From contig NZ_JBMDYO010000002.1 in the NCBI RefSeq assembly GCF_049310885.1, forward strand, positions 1-64,000: a stretch of DNA of 64,000 nt, written 5' to 3'. Of this stretch, positions 1 through 9,032 are shown in pieces. Both the position numbers and the translations under genes were made by a program. The notes below the pieces were generated by a model that saw nothing but the letters and a program-made list of their open reading frames with translations, was not told the DNA's origin and made no database searches. Source of the DNA: CAYZJV01 sp049310885. GTDB lineage: Bacteria; Spirochaetota; Spirochaetia; Sphaerochaetales; Sphaerochaetaceae. The stretch's first letter is position 1. Every line of letters begins with the position of its first letter.

Positions 1-67
1 CTACAGGATTGGACCTGCCATTTCCATATCTATTTCACCTGCTCTTCCCCCCCAACCCCAGAAAAAC

Positions 68-373
68 TCACTGAGCCGTCTTTTGCGCACTGCCCTCCTT
101 AACCCGCATCAAGTGACTTTCAACGGAGCAAAGCATGCGCTGTAGTTCATCCTTCGCAGATATCAACATATCTGCAGGGTAGTCGAAACCCTTATTTCCC
201 CATTCATTCTCAAGACTTTCTAATCCAATACGTATCGCATCTCTTCTTTTATTGACAAGACTTGTGTTCTTATTTTTCTCACCCACACTTTTGGATGCTT
301 TGGTAAGCTTATGTAGAGTCGATCCCAAAGATTTACGTATCAAATCACGAGTAGTACTATCCACGGTCGCCAT
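68..373 (-). CDS. Small hypothetical protein, 101 aa
   Basis: Not recognised. The frame stays open to 430, but the Met at 373 gives the smallest overlap (17 bases) with the aminotransferase gene just upstream, so I chose it; no strong ribosome site is visible for either start. The protein is basic and looks mostly helical, rich in Lys, Ser and Arg, with no Cys cluster, signal peptide or membrane segment. The overlap suggests translational coupling to the aminotransferase. It could still be a chance frame at the end of that gene. Confidence 0.45.
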   Translation of the reverse strand: MATVDSTTRDLIRKSLGSTLHKLTKASKSVGEKNKNTSLVNKRRDAIRIGLESLENEWGNKGFDYPADMLISAKDELQRMLCSVESHLMRVKEGSAQKTAQ

Positions 374-1484
374 GTAGGTACCGTCGGAAGACTTCCAGGC
401 CTTCTTCCATGTTCTTACGCCCAAAACCAATCCTAAAACGATCTATTGGAGATTCGGCAAGCGGAGAACGATAGACTTTTGGTGGAAGCAACAGTACCCC
501 GCTATTTTTGAGAAGATCCTCACAGAAAGCGTCAGCGCCCTCTAATCCTTTGTAAAGAGGGTACCCAACACAACCACCGTCAGGACGTTTCCATGAAAAT
601 AGCTCGGAAAACTCCGTAAAAAAAGCATCAAGTAGTTGGGCATTATGATCCACAAGGGCTCTATTTCGTTCAAGAATGCGATCCCTAGCTTTCAATGCAA
701 TAGTCGCAAGAAATTCACTTGGAGCAGAATTGCAGATCGAGAGGTAGTGTTTATACCGTTCCATTCGCTCGAGAAGTTTATGGTCCTTGGTAGCAATCCA
801 TCCGATTCGCAAGCCTGGCAATCCATAGGCTTTGGACATGACATTGAGCGAAAGCCCCTTTTCGTAAATATCCGCGACTTGAGGCAACCGCAATGAAGAA
901 TCCCGTTCAATAAGTCGATAGACCTCATCGCTGAACAAGTAGAGACCTCGTTCTCTGCAAAGATTCACCAAGTCATCTAATCGATTTCGCTCCAAGATGA
1001 CACCGGTGGGATTGTGTGGAAAGTTGATCGATATCAATTTCGTATTCGGCCGTAGAGAATTTCTGATTTCATCGATATCCAGTTGCCATCCATCCTCCGG
1101 TCTGAGAGCTACTCCGGTAACCTCACAGCTCTCCATCGGTATAGTCTCCGAGGCCTGATAATTGGGAACTACCACAATCGCGTGATCCTCTTTGTCCAGA
1201 AGCACCTTCATTGCAGTATAGAGTCCCTCTTCGGCACCAGCGAAGCAGAGGATGTCCTTTGCATTGATCTCGTCATATGTATGGGCTATCTCTTCACGTA
1301 GTGCTGGAGAACCGAGAGTCTCGGTATAACCGAGCCAAAGATCGTCAAGAGTAGCCTTTTGTTCTACCGAGGCCATTTCCAATAACTGTGCTATACTCAT
1401 ACTCTCGATATCGGAAGCTGTCATATGATATCGAGCACGAAATTCCCACTGCGCTAAATAAACCTCAAGTTCAAAATTCCGCAC
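357..1484 (-). CDS. PLP-dependent class I/II aminotransferase
   Basis: 375 aa with a GTG start placed by an AGGAGG site 5 bases upstream. Fold-type I aminotransferase features are in order: NFPHNPTG near residue 155 (the Asn that contacts PLP), SDEVYR near 185 (the Asp that pairs with the pyridine nitrogen) and MSKAYGLPGLRIGW near 216, whose Lys218 should form the Schiff base. It is a cytoplasmic amino-acid or amino-compound aminotransferase; the substrate cannot be read from the sequence. The leader carries an imperfect inverted repeat (1512-1536) and the 10-mer GGCACCTTGG, which also lies before speA. It stands alone apart from the small gene overlapping its end. Confidence 0.9.
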   Translation of the reverse strand: MRNFELEVYLAQWEFRARYHMTASDIESMSIAQLLEMASVEQKATLDDLWLGYTETLGSPALREEIAHTYDEINAKDILCFAGAEEGLYTAMKVLLDKEDHAIVVVPNYQASETIPMESCEVTGVALRPEDGWQLDIDEIRNSLRPNTKLISINFPHNPTGVILERNRLDDLVNLCRERGLYLFSDEVYRLIERDSSLRLPQVADIYEKGLSLNVMSKAYGLPGLRIGWIATKDHKLLERMERYKHYLSICNSAPSEFLATIALKARDRILERNRALVDHNAQLLDAFFTEFSELFSWKRPDGGCVGYPLYKGLEGADAFCEDLLKNSGVLLLPPKVYRSPLAESPIDRFRIGFGRKNMEEGLEVFRRYLHGDRG

Positions 1485-2054
1485 GTAATCCTCCTTTAAA
1501 CCAAGGTGCCTGGTACCAAATATCAGATTTGGGACCGTGGTAAACGGCCTCTAAAGCGATATCTATGGTATTGATCTCCATTTTAAGTGATAGTTGGCAG
1601 ATGATAAACCCTTCTAGTTTCTTTAATGAAACACCTTCACATCAATCTATTGCTCTTAACTATTATTTACCTATCATAGCAATAAATTTACATTGGATTC
1701 GGGCCAATCTATTTGAAAAGTCGTCTCATGAATTTCCCAAAACCCCTACCTACGACCTTCCTACCTGCACGTTTCGCCATTTTTCTAGGACTCCCCGAAG
1801 AGACTGCTTGAATATCACCAAGTATTCGAGCAACTCGATAGAGAAAACCCCTTGTCTTATGTATACCCAAAATCCTCCTCCTATCAGGTACCGGGTACTG
1901 TTGATTTTACGTGATAACAGAATCATGATAAACCCTCTGTTTACATCAATCCTCATCCGCATACTGGAGCCAGTGTTTCGAATGATTTACTTTTTACTAC
2001 CTCCTCATACTCATCCATGGTATAACCTACGTAAAACACCAGAGGGGAGGCTTG
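1485..2054. other. Long intergenic stretch, no gene seen
   Basis: About 570 bases between divergent genes. Open frames of 181 and 70 codons occur here but encode low-complexity sequence with no recognisable motif and no ribosome site, so I do not call them. Apart from the inverted repeat near 1512 and the ribosome site for the gene at 2055 (AGGGGAGG), I see no tRNA, repeat or strong promoter. Confidence 0.6.
1512..1536 (-). promoter_or_regulatory. Imperfect inverted repeat in aminotransferase leader
   Basis: Ten-base arms (GGTACCAAAT and ATTTGGGACC) match at all but one position around a 5-base centre. It lies 28 bases upstream of the GTG start, just before the ribosome site. It could be an operator or an RNA hairpin; function is inferred only. 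Confidence 0.35.
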
Positions 2055-3044
2055 ATGAGTCTATACACACTATTTCATCCGCCTGTGTTCCAAGGAAGGA
2101 AAAAGAATAAGGCCTATTTCGAGGGCTGGTACTTTAAAATGGTAAAAGATGGACAAGTACTCGCTATCATTCCCGGAATCTCTTTGGAATCTGAGGGAAA
2201 GAATAGGCATGCGTTCATCCAAGTTTACAGTAGTGCTTCACAAAAAAGCTGGTACATTACCTACCCCTTCGAGAGCTTCCATGCCGACAAGAGAAACTTG
2301 GATATTAGAATTGGAGAGAACCATTTCACGACCAACTCCATCTCCCTTCACATTGAAACAGAGGACCTTAGCCTTGCCGGACAGGTCAACCATGAAAATA
2401 TCAAAGCATACCCGGTTACCATCACGAAACCTGGAATCATGGGCTGGTATGCGTATGTCCCATTCATGGAATGCTTCCATGGTGTAGTATCAATGCATCA
2501 CTCGCTACAAGGAACATTGTTTTTGAATGGAGATCTGATCGATTGGTCTCAAGGAGATGGATACATTGAAAAGGATTGGGGAACATCATTTCCCAGTTCT
2601 TGGATATGGATGCAGTCGAATTGTTTCCCCTCTAAAGGAAACGCGTGTATGCTATCGGTAGCCAATATTCCATTCCTTGGAAAAACCTTCACAGGCTTCC
2701 TCGGTTTCGTATTCGTAGAGGGCCGTCTGATCCAATTCGGAACCTATACAGGCGCAAAGATCGTAAAACTTCAAAACGATGGGAAACAATCCGAGGTAGT
2801 AGTAAAGGATAAGAAATATACAATACGGTTTCTCGCAGAACTGGGGCCAACAGCCCATTTAGCAGCTCCACGCCAAGGAAAGATGGACCGCAAAATCCAA
2901 GAAAGCATAAAGGGGTCTATCTACTTGGAAGTAATCGACCATCGGAAAGGCTTTACCATCATTCAAGAAACAGGTAGCCATGCCGGAATTGAGCTGTGCC
3001 TGGCACCGTATATTAGTTCTGGAACCAACGAAATCCGCATATAA
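2055..3044 (+). CDS. Tocopherol-cyclase-like family protein
   Basis: 329 aa. ATG at 2055 is preferred over an in-frame TTG three bases earlier because AGGGGAGG ends 4 bases before it. Two hallmark blocks of the tocopherol cyclase family are present: KAYFEGWYFKMV near residue 18, and GYIEKDWGTSFPSSWIWMQS near residue 165. Plant members cyclise the chromanol ring of vitamin E; bacterial members outside cyanobacteria have no established role, and tocopherol synthesis is not expected here. No signal peptide or membrane segment is obvious. It stands alone between divergent and convergent neighbours. Family membership is firm; function is unknown. Confidence 0.8.
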   Translation: MSLYTLFHPPVFQGRKKNKAYFEGWYFKMVKDGQVLAIIPGISLESEGKNRHAFIQVYSSASQKSWYITYPFESFHADKRNLDIRIGENHFTTNSISLHIETEDLSLAGQVNHENIKAYPVTITKPGIMGWYAYVPFMECFHGVVSMHHSLQGTLFLNGDLIDWSQGDGYIEKDWGTSFPSSWIWMQSNCFPSKGNACMLSVANIPFLGKTFTGFLGFVFVEGRLIQFGTYTGAKIVKLQNDGKQSEVVVKDKKYTIRFLAELGPTAHLAAPRQGKMDRKIQESIKGSIYLEVIDHRKGFTIIQETGSHAGIELCLAPYISSGTNEIRI

Positions 3045-3057
3045 AGCAAAGAAGAGA

Positions 3058-3089
3058 ACCCCCGGTTAGACTGATGTGAAACTAGGGGT
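3058..3089. terminator. Possible bidirectional terminator
   Basis: Between two convergent genes: ACCCC and TAG pair with CTA and GGGGT around a 12-base loop, with a 4-base bulge. The tails are only moderately T-rich on either strand, so this is a modest call. Confidence 0.4.
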
Positions 3090-3131
3090 CTTGTAGATAC
3101 CAAAACCAATAATAATGTTCGATTTTTCTGA

Positions 3132-3695
3132 TTAAGGTACCAGATTGCCACTCCACTGATCGTATTCGGCAATTTTATCAATGGGCTTTCTAATACGGGA
3201 TGAGAGTTCACTCTCTCTATGTTTGTCGTTGAGGGATCCGATGTCCCCAGGATGGCCAACCACCATCATGATCTCTAGGACATACTCAGCATCGATTCCA
3301 AGAACCTCTTTAGCCTTATCGGCATTGAAGCCTACGATTGGATGTACATAGAGGCCCTCTTCAACCGCTTGTAGCTGATATGCCATAGCCGCCATTCCTA
3401 GTTCAAAAAAAGCGAGATCCCTACCACCAATACGCATACTCCAATCGGGATGGGTCACGAATGCAGTAATCACAGGTGCCTCTAAAGCCCAATAATTTCC
3501 TTTCGAGAGCGTCTCTTTTAGTGCTTCCAGCTGCTTCTTGTCGGTTACCGTAACCATTCTCCATGGTTGGTTGTTGGCACTCGACGGCGCAGTATGGGCA
3601 GCTTCAATCAACCTCTTCAGTACATCGGCGGAAACCGATTCTGGACCGATTGCCCGGTAAGCCCTTCTCTTCTCAATCGCTTGTAGCATTGCCAT
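3132..3695 (-). CDS. Nitroreductase family protein
   Basis: 187 aa, the usual size. An AGGAG lies 9 bases before the ATG. It starts with the FMN-phosphate-binding pattern of the family (EKRRAYRAI near residue 8), then has APSSANNQPWRM near residue 35 and a C-terminal LEIMMVVGHPGD block near 140, as in FMN-dependent NAD(P)H nitroreductases and related flavin oxidoreductases. Likely a cytoplasmic homodimer. The natural substrate is unknown; many relatives act on quinones, nitro compounds or halogenated aromatics. It is divergent from speA with about 120 bases between the starts. Confidence 0.88.
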   Translation of the reverse strand: MAMLQAIEKRRAYRAIGPESVSADVLKRLIEAAHTAPSSANNQPWRMVTVTDKKQLEALKETLSKGNYWALEAPVITAFVTHPDWSMRIGGRDLAFFELGMAAMAYQLQAVEEGLYVHPIVGFNADKAKEVLGIDAEYVLEIMMVVGHPGDIGSLNDKHRESELSSRIRKPIDKIAEYDQWSGNLVP

Positions 3696-3730
3696 GGGAT
3701 TCTACTCCTGTTTTCCATATTTGTATTATG

Positions 3731-3817
3731 TACAATATACAGCAAAATTCGCTCATCGGCACCTATTTCGATTCGTGCCAGTTACTGATATACTTAACCT
3801 GGCACCTTGGAGGAAGT
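3731..3817 (+). promoter_or_regulatory. speA promoter -10 and structured leader
   Basis: A -10 box TACAAT is at 3731-3736; the -35 is weak. The transcribed leader can fold two exclusive ways: GTGCCAG at 3775-3781 pairs either with GGCAC at 3758-3762 upstream or with CTGGCAC at 3799-3805 downstream, the latter lying just before the ribosome site GGAGG (3809-3813). Such a switch could control speA translation. The pairing is seen; the regulation is inferred. Confidence 0.4.
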
Positions 3818-5737
3818 ATGAACTGGACAATTGAAGACGCCAACGAACTCTACCGCATAGACGAATGGGGAAACGGCTACTTTCATATCGATGACGACGG
3901 AGAAGTACACGTCCGATTGAAAGGAAAATCGAACGAATCATCCATCAGCCTGAAACAGATAGCGAGCGGACTACAAGAAAGAGGAATGAAACTCCCCGTA
4001 TTGCTACGATTCAGCGACATCCTTGATGACCGAATCAAATACATCAACGAAAGCTTCTCCCAATCCATAACAGAAGCAGGCTACCAAGGAGTATACCGCG
4101 GAGTATATCCCATAAAGGTAAACCAACAACAACAAGTCATAGAAGAGATCTGCCACTTCGGCAAACAATACCACCACGGCTTGGAAACCGGCAGCAAAGC
4201 CGAACTGATCGCCGCACTAGCCTACATGGATGACCCCGAAGCCTACCTCATCTGCAACGGATACAAAGACGAAGAATACATAGACCTAGCCCTACGTGGA
4301 ATACTCCTCGGCATCCAGACTGTATTGGTAGTGGAAATGCCGGGAGAAGTCACCGTAATCATAGAGAGAGCCAAAGAACTCAACATAACACCCAATATCG
4401 GCGTCCGAATGAAACCCTCGACCGTCGCAAGCGGACACTGGACCGATAGCGGAGGCGACAGAAGCTCCTTCGGCCTGAATACCACCCAGATCATACAAGT
4501 CGTAGACCAATTGCGTGAAGCCGGAATGCTCGACTGCCTGAAACTCCTACACTACCACCTCGGCTCCCAGATCCCCAATATCCACGACATCCGCATAGGA
4601 GCGACCGAAGCTTCCCGATTTTATGCCGGACTGATAAAAGAGGGCGCACCCATGGGCTTGCTCGACATTGGTGGAGGATTAGCCATAGACTACGACGGCA
4701 GCAGCAGCAATTCCAGCAACAGCAGGAACTATTCCATGAAAGAATACTGCGACGATGTGGTTGAAGAGATCATGACTATCTGTAACGAGACAAAGATCCC
4801 TCACCCTACCATCATCAGTGAATCGGGAAGAGCCCTCGTAGCTTACTACTCCGTATTGCTGATGAACATATTGGACACCAACGTATTCCGACCGAATATG
4901 GATTACGACCCCATGGACACCCAAAGTGGAAAACCGATGCCCGCATTGGACAACCTACGGTATGTGAAGAACATGCTCAATGAAAAGAACACCCAGGAAT
5001 GCCTGAACGACCTGAACTACTACCGCGAAGAGATCAGAAATAAATTCCTCTATGGAAAAGTCGATATGCGCGAAAGAGCAGCCGCCGAACACCTGTATTG
5101 GACCATCATGGCACAGATATCCGAAATAGCAAAAGGACAAGAGTACCTACCACCCGAATTGATGAACCTAGATCACCAACTCTCCGATATCTACTATGGA
5201 AACTTCAGCGTCTTCCAATCACTACCCGACGTGTGGGCAATAAACCAACTCTTCCCCATCATGCCAGTCCATCTGCTCGATCAAAGACCAACTCGTCATG
5301 CAATACTCAGCGACATTACGTGCGATTGCGAAGGGAAGATCGATGAATTCATTGGCAGATCGGAAATCCAGAACACCTTAGAGCTGCATGCACCACCTGA
5401 AGATGACGACTACGTACTCGGCGTATTTCTCGTAGGAGCCTACCAAGAAACCCTCGGCGATCTGCACAACCTGTTTGGAGATACGAATGTGGTGAGCGTA
5501 ACCTATGACGAAAGCGGCACGTTCAAACTCCACAATGAACTCGATGGCGATACCGTCGCCGATGTACTCAGCTATGTAGAGTATGAACCAAAGAAATTGG
5601 AAGCGCTTATCAAAGATAAGGCCGAATCGGCAGTACGGGATGGAAGAATATCTCCCCAGCAACGAAGAAAAATAATCACCACCTATACCGCAGGATTGCG
5701 AGGATACACCTATTACGAAACCGACCAGGAGGATTGA
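3818..5737 (+). CDS. speA: Biosynthetic arginine decarboxylase
   Basis: 639 aa, normal for SpeA. The frame is open from 3563, but the GGAGG 4 bases before the ATG at 3818 and the family start fix the beginning. It decarboxylates L-arginine to agmatine with PLP (fold type III, alanine-racemase-like barrel). The PLP lysine is in YPIKVNQQQQ near residue 108. HYHLGSQI near 248, GGGLAIDYDG near 287 and the active-site DITCDCEG near 495, with its Cys from the neighbouring subunit, all match SpeA. The Ser/Asn-rich run near 297 lies at a loop that is Ser-rich in other SpeA proteins. First gene of a four-gene spermidine operon, 6 bases from the next gene. Confidence 0.97.
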   Translation: MNWTIEDANELYRIDEWGNGYFHIDDDGEVHVRLKGKSNESSISLKQIASGLQERGMKLPVLLRFSDILDDRIKYINESFSQSITEAGYQGVYRGVYPIKVNQQQQVIEEICHFGKQYHHGLETGSKAELIAALAYMDDPEAYLICNGYKDEEYIDLALRGILLGIQTVLVVEMPGEVTVIIERAKELNITPNIGVRMKPSTVASGHWTDSGGDRSSFGLNTTQIIQVVDQLREAGMLDCLKLLHYHLGSQIPNIHDIRIGATEASRFYAGLIKEGAPMGLLDIGGGLAIDYDGSSSNSSNSRNYSMKEYCDDVVEEIMTICNETKIPHPTIISESGRALVAYYSVLLMNILDTNVFRPNMDYDPMDTQSGKPMPALDNLRYVKNMLNEKNTQECLNDLNYYREEIRNKFLYGKVDMRERAAAEHLYWTIMAQISEIAKGQEYLPPELMNLDHQLSDIYYGNFSVFQSLPDVWAINQLFPIMPVHLLDQRPTRHAILSDITCDCEGKIDEFIGRSEIQNTLELHAPPEDDDYVLGVFLVGAYQETLGDLHNLFGDTNVVSVTYDESGTFKLHNELDGDTVADVLSYVEYEPKKLEALIKDKAESAVRDGRISPQQRRKIITTYTAGLRGYTYYETDQED

Positions 5738-5743
5738 CCGACA

Positions 5744-6964
5744 ATGGAAAAGCGTATGAAAAAAAGACTAATCATAATTGGAGCCGGAGGAGTCGGCAAT
5801 GTCGTGGCAAAAAAGTGTGCAAGAATGGACGATATCTACGAAGAGATCCTCCTTGCCAGTAGGACCGTAGCAAAGTGCGATGCCATAGCCGCAGAAGCAG
5901 GTCCGGTACCCATGAAGACCGCCGCAGTAGATGCCGATTCGGTTGAAGAAATGGTCACCTTAATCAAGCAGTTCAAAGCCGACCTATTAATCAATGTTGC
6001 CCTTCCCTACCAAGACCTACCGATCATGCAGGCCTGTCTACAGACAAAGATCCATTACCTCGATACCGCGAACTACGAACCGAAGGATAAAGCTGAATTT
6101 GAGTATTCTTGGCAGTGGGCATATCAGGATCGATTCGAAAAAGCAGGACTTACCGCATTGTTAGGAAGTGGATTCGACCCCGGTGTGACCAATGTATTCA
6201 CAGCCTATGCAGCAAAACACTACTTCGATGAGATCCACTACCTCGATATCGTAGATTGCAATGCTGGAGACCATGGGAAAGCCTTCGCAACAAACTTCAA
6301 CCCCGAGATCAACATCCGAGAGATTACCCAGAACGGGCGCTATTGGAAGGATGGCACATGGATAAAGACAAAACCCTTAGAAATCCACCAGGATATCGAA
6401 TACCCACAAATCGGAGCACGCCCGTCATACCTGTTATATCACGAGGAACTCGAATCGCTGGTACAGCACTTCCCCACGATCAAACAAGCTCGCTTTTGGA
6501 TGACCTTCGGACAACAATACATCACCCACCTCCAGGTACTGCAGAATGTGGGAATGACCAGTATCGAACCCATCGAGTTCCAAGGAATGCAGATCCAGCC
6601 GCTCCAATTCCTCAAAGCCGTCCTTCCCGAACCGTCATCGCTTGGAGAGGGATATCAGGGAGAGACCAGTATCGGAGTGCAGCTACGGGGAATAAAGGAT
6701 GGTAAAGAACGTACCGTCTATATCTACAACAACTGTAGCCACCAGGAGGCATACCGGGACACCAAAGCACAGGCTGTCTCTTACACAACCGGAGTTCCCG
6801 CCTCAATAGGAGCACGGCTGATGGCGCTCGGGACTTGGCTTGAGCCAGGAGTGTGGAATATGGAACAGTTCGATCCCGACCCGTTCATGGAACTATTGGG
6901 AAAACTGGGCCTTCCTTGGGAGATCGAAATTGATGGAGAACTCGCTTTTGACCACAAGGAGTAG
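5744..6964 (+). CDS. Carboxy(nor)spermidine dehydrogenase (saccharopine dehydrogenase family)
   Basis: 406 aa. It starts with the NAD(P)-binding IIIGAGGVGNVVAKKCA near residue 9 and has the substrate-pocket segment LLGSGFDPGVTNVF near 140, typical of the saccharopine-dehydrogenase-like enzymes that reductively condense aspartate semialdehyde with a diamine. Placed between speA and nspC, it most likely makes carboxyspermidine from putrescine and aspartate semialdehyde using NADPH. Ribosome site AGGAGG is 10 bases before the ATG. A lysine-pathway saccharopine dehydrogenase is unlikely because of its neighbours. Genes before and after lie 6 and 3 bases away, so it is clearly in the operon. Confidence 0.93.
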   Translation: MEKRMKKRLIIIGAGGVGNVVAKKCARMDDIYEEILLASRTVAKCDAIAAEAGPVPMKTAAVDADSVEEMVTLIKQFKADLLINVALPYQDLPIMQACLQTKIHYLDTANYEPKDKAEFEYSWQWAYQDRFEKAGLTALLGSGFDPGVTNVFTAYAAKHYFDEIHYLDIVDCNAGDHGKAFATNFNPEINIREITQNGRYWKDGTWIKTKPLEIHQDIEYPQIGARPSYLLYHEELESLVQHFPTIKQARFWMTFGQQYITHLQVLQNVGMTSIEPIEFQGMQIQPLQFLKAVLPEPSSLGEGYQGETSIGVQLRGIKDGKERTVYIYNNCSHQEAYRDTKAQAVSYTTGVPASIGARLMALGTWLEPGVWNMEQFDPDPFMELLGKLGLPWEIEIDGELAFDHKE

Positions 6965-6967
6965 CCG

Positions 6968-8107
6968 ATGCTAGATAGTTCCATGGTGGAACGGACTCCG
7001 GCATTCGTCTTGGAGTACGATCGATTTAAACAAAACCTCGCACTCATCGATAGCTTGCAACAGCGCATTCCAGCGCGCTTTCTCCTTGCGCTCAAAGGCT
7101 TCGCCATGTATGAAGTATTCGAGGAGATCGCAAAGGTCGCCTCTGGTGCTACCGCGAGTTCACTCAATGAGGCACGGTTGGCGGGAGAATACTTTGGTGA
7201 GGTGCATGCCTATTGCCCAGCCTACAATCCGCGGGAATTTCCCTTCATAGCAGCTATCGCTAAGCACATCACATTCAACAGTATAGCCCAGTACGAGCGC
7301 CATAAAACCGGGCTTGGCAGGGCAAAAGCCGGCTTGCGCATCAACCCCGAATATTCCACCGTAGAAACCGCTCTCTACAATCCTTGTATCCCAGGCTCCC
7401 GACTCGGAATTCCGGCATCCCAACTACAGAGCCTTCCTAAAGGTATCAGTGGACTGCACTCCCATAACCTCTGCGAGAGTGGAGCTGAAGAGTTACAAGG
7501 AACCCTAGGACAGATTGAACGACTCTACGGACATCTGTTGGAGGATATCGCATGGTTGAATCTGGGAGGAGGACACCTGGTTACCCGTAACGGTTATAAC
7601 CAGAACCTTCTGGTCAAGACACTCACCGACTTCCATGAACGCCATCCTCATCTCGAGTTGATCCTTGAGCCAGGGGCTGCTTTCGTCTGGGAAACGGGGG
7701 TATTAGTCTCCGAGGTTCTCGATATCGTAGAGAATGAAGGGGTCATATCGATCATGATGGACACATCATTCGCAGCCCATATGCCCGATTGTCTGGAAAT
7801 GCCCTACACGCCACGAGTGCGGGGAATGAGAATACGCCAAGCTAATGAGAAACCAGCTAATGATGAACAGATAATCCAGTTTGGTGGTAGCTCTTGTCTT
7901 GCAGGAGATTGGGTCGGCCAATACATCTGCAAAAATCTTCCTCAAGTCGGCGATAGGATAGTGTTTGAAGATATGATGCACTACACCATGGTCAAGACAA
8001 CCATGTTCAATGGGATAGCTCTTCCCGATATCGCTATTTTCGAAGAAGGCGCTTACCGTGTAGTAAAACGTTTCTCTTACGAAAACTACAAATATCGACT
8101 TTCATAA
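6968..8107 (+). CDS. nspC: Carboxynorspermidine / carboxyspermidine decarboxylase
   Basis: 379 aa, standard length. A PLP fold-type III decarboxylase: the Schiff-base lysine is in LALKGFAM near residue 43, the phosphate-binding glycines in NLGGGHLV near 200, and the family-specific active-site segments LHSHNLCES near 160, DTSFAAHMPD near 263 and FGGSSCLAGD near 305 (catalytic Cys) are intact. It removes CO2 from carboxyspermidine to give spermidine. It starts 3 bases after the dehydrogenase gene and 10 bases before speB. Together with its neighbours it replaces the S-adenosylmethionine decarboxylase/SpeE route, for which no gene is in the window. Confidence 0.96.
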   Translation: MLDSSMVERTPAFVLEYDRFKQNLALIDSLQQRIPARFLLALKGFAMYEVFEEIAKVASGATASSLNEARLAGEYFGEVHAYCPAYNPREFPFIAAIAKHITFNSIAQYERHKTGLGRAKAGLRINPEYSTVETALYNPCIPGSRLGIPASQLQSLPKGISGLHSHNLCESGAEELQGTLGQIERLYGHLLEDIAWLNLGGGHLVTRNGYNQNLLVKTLTDFHERHPHLELILEPGAAFVWETGVLVSEVLDIVENEGVISIMMDTSFAAHMPDCLEMPYTPRVRGMRIRQANEKPANDEQIIQFGGSSCLAGDWVGQYICKNLPQVGDRIVFEDMMHYTMVKTTMFNGIALPDIAIFEEGAYRVVKRFSYENYKYRLS

Positions 8108-8117
8108 GGAGACATAC

Positions 8118-9032
8118 ATGCGGCATCCGTGCTTTCTCGAATCAGAATTCCCCCAGACAACGAGTAAAGATGCACGTTTTCACATCATTTCGGTACCGTT
8201 AGAGAGAACTGTCTCCTACAAAGGCGGGACCTCCAATGGGCCGGCTGCCATCATCGCAGCATCCTCCCAACTGGAACGATTGGTGGAAGGTCTGGGAAGT
8301 CCAGGAGATCTTGGAATACACACCCACACCGCTATCGATTGTTCGCCCATGCAATCCCCGAAAGAGATCTTTTCAGCTACTGCAACGCTCATGAGAAAGG
8401 TAAGAGATCAGCAAGGAGTACCGATCCTTTTAGGAGGAGAACACAGCATCACCAATGGAGCAATTGAGCACATGGTGGCTGAAGGAGTTACCGATTCGGT
8501 AGGAATACTCCAGTTCGATGCTCATATGGATTTACGCGATACCTATGAGGGTACACCCGATAGTCATGCCTGTGTCATGCGAAGAGCGGTCGAACGTGGA
8601 ATCCGGCTGCATCAGGTAGGAATAAGGAACTTTTCTGAAGAGGAGTTACGAGCAAGAGAGACCTATGGAGTATCGCATCATGATGCCTCCGAAATCTATC
8701 GTCTCACAAGAATGGATCAAGGTCTTTCACAAATTGGACTACCGTCGGATTTCCCGAAAAACCTCTACATTACCTTCGATGTCGACGGTTTCGATGCCTC
8801 TCTCATGGGTGCAACTGGAACCCCCGACCCGGGCGGTCTTTTTTGGTGGGATGCTATAGAACTACTTTATCGACTGACCGAAGGACGCACGATACTAGGT
8901 GCCGATGTTGTTGAACTGGCACCGGTCGGACTCTTGCACCATTGTGATTATACGGCAGCCAAACTCACCTACTTTCTCATGGGGCTTATAGCACAAAGAA
9001 ACCGATACCCTCATGATCGTATTTCTTCTTGA
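8118..9032 (+). CDS. speB: Agmatinase
   Basis: 304 aa, typical of the ureohydrolase family. It hydrolyses agmatine to putrescine and urea with a di-manganese centre. All metal-ligand motifs are present: GGEHS near residue 109, FDAHMDLRD near 133, SHAC near 152 and FDVDGFDAS near 218. The start is set by AAGGAG 9 bases upstream. It is the last gene of the operon, and its product is the putrescine used by the second gene, so the four genes make a complete arginine-to-spermidine line. Its last 47 bases overlap the convergent PG0541-type gene. Confidence 0.94.
   Translation: MRHPCFLESEFPQTTSKDARFHIISVPLERTVSYKGGTSNGPAAIIAASSQLERLVEGLGSPGDLGIHTHTAIDCSPMQSPKEIFSATATLMRKVRDQQGVPILLGGEHSITNGAIEHMVAEGVTDSVGILQFDAHMDLRDTYEGTPDSHACVMRRAVERGIRLHQVGIRNFSEEELRARETYGVSHHDASEIYRLTRMDQGLSQIGLPSDFPKNLYITFDVDGFDASLMGATGTPDPGGLFWWDAIELLYRLTEGRTILGADVVELAPVGLLHHCDYTAAKLTYFLMGLIAQRNRYPHDRISS

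Noticed and set aside
1565..2110. 181-codon frame on the + strand
   Set aside because: Low-complexity product rich in Pro, Ile and Thr, no ribosome site, and it overlaps the well-supported start at 2055 in another frame.
3563..3817. N-terminal extension of the SpeA frame
   Set aside because: It overlaps the nitroreductase gene antisense and crosses the promoter region; GGAGG and family alignment place the start at 3818.
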